DNA of 64,000 nucleotides, taken from Marsupella aquatica. Its lineage: Eukaryota > Marchantiophyta. The first letter of the stretch is position 1. Every line of letters begins with the position of its first letter. The stretch covers positions 9,362,001 through 9,426,000 of the forward strand of contig OZ316896.1 of NCBI GenBank assembly GCA_973895155.1. Reading direction: 5' to 3'. Shown here piece by piece: positions 57,001-64,000 of the stretch. Both the position numbers and the translations under genes were made by a program. Below the pieces are notes generated by a model. It was not told the origin of the DNA. It saw only the letters and a program-made list of their open reading frames with translations, and did not search any database.

Positions 57001-59098
57001 AGCCCGCATGAAGTCCTGAATGGACTGACAAACTTTCATCAACTCTTCCTTAAGTGATTCCTCTACCACTCCCGGCTTGAATGAGGTGACGAAACTCTTC
57101 ATTCGTTTAGTTCGACCTTGCATTTCCTCAGAATTACTTTCCGAAGATCGCTGAGCAGGCTCCAGAGCTCTCAAATCTTCTATAGCATCCATCAGTCTTC
57201 TCAAACAAACAAGGGCCTCCACGAGTACTCTCAATGACGCATGCTTCACCATGAAGTCCACGTGAAGGAGGCCCCTATTCAGGACCACCCTGGAGAGCGA
57301 GCTAGGTAATAAACTCTGAAGCATGCTTTGAATAATGTGCTCATTTAAGAAACTTTGAGCTCCCAGATAGGAGAATGAAGATGGCTGACTTGCTATTGGA
57401 ATTAGTTGAGAAACCAGGGACATGGCATTGAACCTGCAACAAAGGCACACATTCAGACCATTTTTACTACAGTGAAACCATCCTCGTCAACAATAACTCC
57501 CATGCTACTCTAATCGAGCCAGGACTAATTATAAGTGCAGACGCAGATACTTTATCACTCGTCAATTTTAACACAAAGAGGCTCTAACAGCATGTCCAGT
57601 ACATGAAATCAATGCCCACCAAGCAGGAGACACCCGAGGCTCCAAGCTTAAAGGGAATGAAGCCAAATACGAAATTGCCAAGTGCGGGCGTGCTCTGGCA
57701 GTGGCTAGCAGCACGTCCCTATGCCGGTCCACCTCAGTGACCTTTAAACGAAGCATCAGCCTCAACAATCTTCCTTGGCCCCCTCCGAAGGCTCCACTCT
57801 TGCTACGACTGGGCACAGCTTCCAAAAGTTCAGACTCCTCAGGACACAGACCATGCGAAGGGTCTGTGCAGAGCGATAACAGGGTGGAATGAGCAAGTTC
57901 TCCTGCATCTCCCAACGAATGATCGGAGCTAATACGTGCCAATTGCTCAAGAGTAGCGTCCCCAAATAACACACTTTGGAGCCCACGAGGAACCATAAAT
58001 GCCAGTGCCATGACCTTCGCCTGCAACAATGTTAGCACTCGCATGATGGTTCTCTCATCATCTTTCGAAATTCCATGAAGGACTCCAATCCACAGAGGTC
58101 TCTTTTGGAGGATCCATCTCAATAAGCCCGGATCTCCGACAGTCAGAAACGATATGGCGAGCTCCACAAAGGCCATCCTGGTGGGCTGCTTTAGAATCCC
58201 TCTATGCCCTTCAACTCTTATGGTCTTGGGAGCACGTTGCTTGGGCAAATGACTCAGCTTTCTAAGAGCCTCCAGAGTGAAGTCAAATGACGTAGCTATC
58301 TCAATTGCAAGGGCTCTGCCACGTAGAACAATCGCTGACAATAGCAGCAACGCTGCATTCTGCCTACTTTTTTGGCTCGAAGAGAGATGAGAATAAATAT
58401 CTTTCATTCGAGTGCACACTATAGACCGTGCTAATTTATCTAGCCTTAATTTTACTGCCATTACTTTCCTGTGGGCCTCTTTCTCTGTAATTGAAAGCCC
58501 GGCCTTATAATCTCCCGAATCGGTGTCTCCAACTTTGGCCAAAGGATGTCGGAACATGTAGTAGATGAGTAGCATTACAGGGACAGCGGTTGCAGCAGCA
58601 GGACCTCTTTCCCATGCTCCCATAATTTCTGCGCAATGTGGAGATGCCAGCACGAAGGAGACCAACACCTTGTCCCCATCCGAGCCTATCACTGCCGTTT
58701 GCATTCCTTCTAGCGCAGCTAAGAGCTCGCCCTCGTCCAGAGACGCCAGTCCAGCTGCTAATTGCCGTGTTGCATCGTCTAACAAATCTGATGGCAAGAT
58801 GAGGAAACAAATCATATACACTTAATAGTTCAGATAAGGTAGTAGCCAATGAACAATACCGGTGTGATTGAATCTGAGAGTAAAGAATAGATGCATCGCA
58901 AACCGTAAGAACAGAAGCAGTGTAAGACACAGCAGCTCTCATTGAAAGAGTTCTATGCTGCGCAGCTGAGAGCATACCGGTGGGCACCGTGTCTGCGAGG
59001 ACGCCCTCCATTTCCACGTCCACATCTTCATCAGGTAGCTCTTCACCATCCAAATCCACCCCTCGTTCAAAAGCATTCTGACCCTCGCCATCCTCCAT
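48059..59098 (-). CDS. URB1: URB1/Npa1-type nucleolar pre-60S ribosome biogenesis factor, 13 exons, about 2,810 aa
   Basis: URB1 (yeast Npa1) acts in the nucleolus on the earliest pre-60S particles and is a very large helical-repeat protein. Exons: 59098 to about 58822-58860, 58787-57575, 57433-56692, 56460-55869, 55828-55581, 55326-51625, 51401-51168, 50914-50711, 50504-50301, 49789-49628, 49423-49073, 48791-48359, 48165-48059 (stop TAA). From exon 2 on, all junctions are GT-AG and all phases close. Exon 2 carries the Npa1 N-terminal domain (QNAALLLLSAIVLRGRALA, DPGLLRWILQKRPLW, VPRGLQSVLFGDATLEQL, AELAHSTLLSLCTDP). Exons 7-10 carry the URB1 C-terminal domain (AAYDPAFLLPFALHGLS, FKGRLQIRLLMTFVKNAV, SDRLWMLRLLAGGLR, VLSWLSSVAL). 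The N-terminus is acidic (EDGEG, DEDVDVEMEG). The exon 1/2 junction is uncertain because the best donors give a very short intron. Plant orthologues are essential for embryo development. Confidence 0.93.
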
Positions 59099-60954
59099 GA
59101 TCTCAAAACTAATAATTCACGGAAGGACTACGAGGGTTTGGGGTTTAAGGTTCGGGTTCTTCTACAGCAATGCCTCTTCGAGACGAAGTGCCACAGTGCA
59201 ACTGGGATTCTGGACACACAATTCTACCAGAGTGAACTAAAAAGATTCCGCAAGGGCGGACCCTCCCAGACCAGGCCACCAAATTACTCTGGAGACTGTA
59301 CTGTAATTCAGAATTTTAAGAAGCTGCATTCCGGTGTTCGTGGCTGCCAGATACATACATCAAAATTTAGGGATTGCCTTGATCATGGTTGCGGCGATTT
59401 GATTGTTTTCCGTGTACTAAGACTAGCGGAAGTGCAATTGGCATTTTCGAAGGTGTCTTCCTCACGAATCCCACCATCGCACTGTAGTTGCTGATGCGGT
59501 AGCCTTTGGAAAACTTCGTATCTTTGGGCTTAAAGTGTCGACAGCACGAGAGGGTCTAGGGTTTTAGAGGGTAACCGAATATCCTAAATCCTAAAACTAC
59601 TCGTAGAAAATCACAGCTCTCCTGAACGACGTCGAAAAAACAGGGAGCATGAAATTTTGCTGCAATCTTGAAGATGTGAAGATATCATCTGTTCTCAGTC
59701 TCCAATAATGTAGCATTCCCCAGCTATGCCAGACCACAATTCCAATTTCTGCACAAGCACTCCAAATTGTTAGCAAATTGAACTCTCCCACTCCAACTTG
59801 TAGCGATGGAGGACTTCTTCACCTTGGTTCACTACTGTACTGCCTCCGAGGGTTTAAGCCCCTGCCAGGGCATCTCTAGTGTACATGGGGCTTGTCGGAA
59901 TCGACGGTCACTAAGCTCCCATCCGGGATCTGGGAATGAAATCCAGCGCCCAGTTTCCAATCTGACACTGTCATTCCAAACTTCCTCCATTTACAGTGTC
60001 AGCTGCTTTCAAACAGGAAAAAGCTCGAGGACGAAAAGATGCCTTCCGTCCAAAACCCTAAACTCTACAAAGCACGACTAGACAGTCGACTCTCCCTAAG
60101 TGCACACTCTATAGAACCCTGGATAACTGCAAGTTTTCCTCTTCTTCGTTTTTACTTGGAGTCTTGCATTTATTTTTTCAGCCTATTGTCAATGCAAACA
60201 GGCCTGAATTTTTTTCAACAGAATACAACTTTTAACAGTGCAAGCCCTTATCAATAAGTGTACATGAACACTTATCAGCCAGCACACAATCCCATTGAAT
60301 TTTATTTAATGATAAGTGCAACATCCCTGCACTTATGGATAAGGGGACTGAGCTTAGGGCAGGGATGTACAGTTTAGGGTAATTTGCACATTTTATAAAA
60401 AGAGGTGTAAGCCATACACTCTTATTGATAAGTGCATGATTCCATAGGTTTGCACCTGTTAAGTGCACACGGGGATGCTTCTTCCCTGAAGTATGCACTT
60501 AGACAGAGAACACTGTAGACTCCTCTACTCTACGAGTATAACTAACTTAGCACGAGATATGGTCAATTGAACCGTCAGTCACATTAACTCTAATTAGTAG
60601 TCCTAACTACGTAAGAAGAATCGGCAACATTCGCCAACTGTGAAGAGCTATACGTAATTATGCCAACTGGGCTTCACGAGAACCCAGTTGGGCGATTAGT
60701 AACACGATACGTGGACGAGAGCTGGATCGTTCGATGCGACTGGATATGGATTAGAGAGTTGATTAGGTCGCAATTGGGATAGTCTACAGAGGCATTGAGT
60801 AGGCCGGTCGGAAACTCGTAGTACTGCAGTACTCGATGGAGATGCCGTTGTAGGTAGTGTACTAAGTAAGGAGTTGGGGTTGAGGACGAGAGAGCTGCCT
60901 ACCTGCTACCGCTCGTGGGTGTCCTACAAAAGGTTGGAGATCGTATCGGGAGCT
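59099..60954. promoter_or_regulatory. Divergent promoter region between URB1 (-) and the DUF1771-Smr gene (+)
   Basis: Both genes are transcribed away from this 1.86-kb interval. Telo-box motifs (AAACCCTA) occur at 59557-59565 in URB1 orientation and at 60053-60061 on the plus strand. A related CCAAACCCTC lies at about 59127, just upstream of the URB1 ATG. Telo-boxes are known to mark plant ribosomal-protein and ribosome-biogenesis promoters. At 60230-60500 the phrase ATAAGTGCA recurs in both orientations, suggesting a small hairpin-type repeat. Confidence 0.6.
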
Positions 60955-63900
60955 ATGGAGGAGCACCACTACGGTGGCGCAGCAGCAGGGGGAGGTGAAT
61001 TATCGGCTGGGTCCGGAGCTGCACGGCCGAATGGATGGTCGTCTCTCACAAGACGGCTTCGGAACCCATCGCCTCCTCCTAGAGATCCTTTCCCCCCTTT
61101 AGCGCCCACAACCAGCAGCAGCAGTGCAGTGGCAGCAGCAGAGAGTCAGCATCCTGGTCAACAAATTGAACACGGTCCCACAAATTCCGGCGGAGGAGCA
61201 GAGCAGCAGCAAAGGGGCGTCGCGTGTCATTCTCCTGCATCGTCAGCCGGGAGTTTCTCGTCCAACAATTCTGGAAGAAATAATCATCACCACAGGAATT
61301 ATGACCGGCATCAGCATGATAATCAGGGTGACGCCCAGGCAGCACTTTCTTCAAATGCTGCTGCTGCTGCTAATGGATTTCTCATCGCTGCCGGAGGGTC
61401 GCCTCCGGAATCATCGTCTGGCTCAGTCGCTCCAAACTCGTTCCTTGTGAGTAGTAATCACCATCCTAAGAGGGATAGACATCGTGGGGGTCATCATCTG
61501 TCTAGAAGAGGATCCGCCGGTCCTGCATCGTCTGCAGGGTCCTTCTCCCTCAATCCCAACCCTTTCAGAGTTCAATCTGGAGCATATGATAGTCGTCTTG
61601 GAGGAGTGTTCCAGCAGCTTGGTGCTCAAGAGAATGGGAGGGAGAGAGAGGTCACCGGAGGTGCAAGAATTCGGAATGGTGAGGGCAGGAGAGAGGAGAA
61701 TTCTGCTGCTGCGAGAGACGTTCTTGACGTGAGACCTGCTGTCTCTGATGGGCGATCCTCAATTGGGGACGTGGACAGGGATGTTAATAACGGCGCTCAC
61801 GAACAGCAAGGGAAGGATGCTGGCGATTCCACGGCTGCAAGTAGTGCCTTCCAGGTTCCGATGGAGCCGGAGTGGGAGGAGGAGGACGTGTATCTGCGTG
61901 TCCGCTCTGATGCCCTTAAAGAAGCCAGGTCAGAATTGATTTGCTGGGACCATGAATCGAGTCTTGGATACTTTCTCAAATCAATCCTAACACTGAACCA
62001 ATTTTTCAGAAATAACTATGTAACCCCTCTACAATTTTTCCATTCACTTGGGTTTGAGAGGTGGAATTGCTCTGAGCAAAGGGCGTCATCCAGTAGCCAA
62101 GTTCAGATCTTGATAAAAATCAACAGGGCACTTTATTCTCTTAGGGTTCATTCACTGGTTCCACGCCCATACGTTGTGTGTTTTCTAATGCCGATCTTCC
62201 ATTTAATGAACTTGCTGCGGAGTGCTGATGTTATGCTGTGAACTATTAGTCTAGAAGAAGTTATCCTGACGTTGGAAAGGTTAAATCATGCGACTCAGAA
62301 ACTTTAACTCATCCCGCATTTTCAAGTAAGTTCTGCCCCCAATCCAGATGGTTTAGATCCCTATCGTCCGATACATACTGAGAAGACTAGACACTGTGAG
62401 CTTTCATGATATGCGACGTTCATGCTTGGGTGGATATCAACACACAGAGTGAGCTATCGATCCTGCCTTCTGAAGCGAATTCAGAAGGTGTGCATTCATG
62501 GGCAGATCTAGAGATCGGTACTTACTCGCAGGACTGAAGTTAAATCAGTAGTACAACGCAGCTTTCCGCTAGAGACACAATACTTCTTGAGGGCTTTCTC
62601 ACTACATGTAGTTCACATCTCTGTACCCGTGGGGTGAAGTTGTGCCCACCTCGTCGGCCAACTTGAGATGGCTAGACCGAGCACTTTTAGAAGAATTATC
62701 AGATCCATCACGATTTCTTTTGCAGTCCTTGTTCGGCAGCTATGAACTGGGTGGACTCGTAAACTTGCCTCTCCTTGTGCAGAGGTGATGTAGCTGCTTT
62801 TCACAGTTGGAAGAAATGTTGTAACAGTCGTATGCGTAGTATTTCCCTCACATCTCTAAATAGAAAGCTTGCGGAAATTAAATGTTGCTTTGCTTCGCAA
62901 ATGGATTCCGAAATTTGGCAGCTGGAGAAGTTGTAGCACAGGCAAGGATTTCCATAAACCCCTTCCCCCGGGCCACGCTACAATGCGTCTGGGTCAACTT
63001 TCAGGACTTGCCGCAAATGCGGTTTTCCTCCCCTGCTTTTGATAGAGAAGGGAACAAAACAGAATTCCGCTTTGCTCTATCAGTGCCCGTAGCTTAGAGT
63101 TCAATTGCCATTCAAGAATGATGTACGTGATTTTTTTATACTCTCATGCCAACTTTCTCTGAGGTCGAGCCTGGAGAGACATGGTTGACTGTCTAAATTG
63201 AGGCATCTGTAAATCTATACTGTGAGATAGGTGATGTAGAATTCAGCCAATGACGAGTTTTAGGTTGTTTTATGATGGGGCAGGGCTAGAGACAAGTTTG
63301 CACGAGGTGCTTCGCAAGCCTACGTGCGTGGTGACCACAGAATGGCGAAGGTTCTTTCGAAACAAGCGGAGGAGAACCGATTACTTGCCGAGAAATTGCA
63401 TGCGAAAGCAGCTGCTGAAATACTCAATCAAAGGAATGATCTAGGATCCTTTGATATTTGGCATCTGGATTTGCACGGACTGCACACTTCAGAAGCTGTT
63501 GCAGCCCTCGAAAGCCGGCTTGCATTACTTGAACACGGACTTGCGGAAGATCAAAGGTTAGGGGTAGGCTCGTCTGCCAGTCCATCGGAGGGAGGCGGAC
63601 ATGATCAGGATGTTCTTGAACAAAGCCAACAACTAGACCCCAAACACAAGTTAATTCAAAGCTTGATTCCAGCATCAAAGCTCCTGTCAGTAGTCACCGG
63701 TGAGCTTATAGAGATTATATATTGTCCTGTCACTATTATGTATTCCAGTTGCTTCAGGGAATCCGTAGAATATCTGATTTCAATGCTCGCAGGGCACCGT
63801 TTTGGAGTATGTTACTATAGTAACTGTACCACTAAAGTTCAAGCTTTGACATATGTACCTTAATCCCATCCCAGAAGTGTGTACTGAAATTCATATCTGA

Positions 63901-64000
63901 TCAGCTATGTTTCTTTTTGATAACCAGGAGTTGGAGCCCACAGCCACGGGGGACCCACCCTCCCATCTGCTGTGAAAAGTTTTCTCATTAGTAACGGGTA
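60955..64000 (+). CDS. DUF1771 and Smr domain protein with PAM2-like motif (CID5/6/7-like), 3' part outside window
   Basis: Exons 60955-61928, 63284-63699 and 63928 to beyond the window end, with GT-AG junctions and matching phases. I chose the ATG at 60955; a reading from 60874 needs TTG. The first 300 residues are low-complexity (Ser, Gly, Ala, Asn, His), with PASSAGSFS occurring twice and SLNPNPFRV at about residues 198-206, a weak match to the PAM2 motif that binds poly(A)-binding protein. DUF1771 begins DVYLRVRSDALKEAR at the end of exon 1 and continues ARDKFARGASQAYVRGDHRM in exon 2. The intron thus splits that domain. The Smr domain follows with IWHLDLHGLH (about residues 383-392), and exon 3 supplies the GVGAHSHGG glycine motif of Smr. 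Smr domains bind or cut nucleic acids. The Arabidopsis relatives interact with poly(A)-binding protein. No CUE domain was recognised. Confidence 0.9.

Noticed and set aside
59138-59494. 118-aa ORF just upstream of URB1
   Set aside because: It starts at TTG, has no ATG in context and no motif; it lies in the divergent promoter.
1-64000. CRISPR arrays, bacterial operons, tRNA or rRNA genes
   Set aside because: No regularly spaced identical repeats with unique spacers, no cloverleaf with a GGTTCRANNCC box, and no rRNA-like blocks were found. The window is eukaryotic.

Overview
The window is nuclear DNA of a land plant, most likely a spore-bearing one with swimming sperm (bryophyte, lycophyte or fern grade). 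The plant signs are a plant-type HMG-CoA reductase, an LHT-type amino-acid permease, a DUF1771-Smr protein, Ty1/copia elements primed by initiator tRNA-Met, and short GT-AG introns. The swimming-sperm inference rests on a gene at 16.6-20.2 kb whose exons read as IQUB, a protein of the axonemal radial spoke RS1. The exact lineage cannot be fixed from the sequence alone.

Layout. 0-1.3 kb: the last three exons of HMG-CoA reductase (+). 1.3-13.5 kb: gene-poor DNA with degenerate tandem repeats, a fold-back MITE, a CT-rich tract, a Helitron-like 3' end carrying a minisatellite, and a 100-N assembly gap. 14.0-14.7 kb: a secreted proline-rich repeat protein (+). 16.6-20.2 kb: the IQUB-like gene (-). 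20.2-33.2 kb: repeat territory with an inverted pair of dispersed repeats, a 23-base poly-G run, several MITEs, a second Helitron-like minisatellite block, and a non-autonomous LTR element of 3.7 kb with an intact target duplication. 33.8-35.2 kb: an intronless LHT transporter (+) behind a duplicated promoter. 35.2-39.2 kb: no clear gene except one small ORF (-). 39.2-45.9 kb: a complete, recently inserted Ty1/copia element (-) with a CATTT target duplication, lying inside an older repeat. 46.3-46.9 kb: two MITEs. 48.1-59.1 kb: a 13-exon URB1/Npa1 ribosome-biogenesis gene (-). 59.1-60.95 kb: a divergent promoter region with telo-box motifs. 60.95 kb to the end: a DUF1771-Smr gene (+) that runs off the window.

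The host genes do not form a pathway cluster. They are dispersed housekeeping genes (isoprenoid synthesis, large-subunit ribosome assembly, a predicted RNA-linked Smr protein, amino-acid uptake) plus one cell-wall and one sperm-axoneme gene. Exon models were built by hand from splice signals, reading-phase closure and remembered family conservation. No database search was possible.
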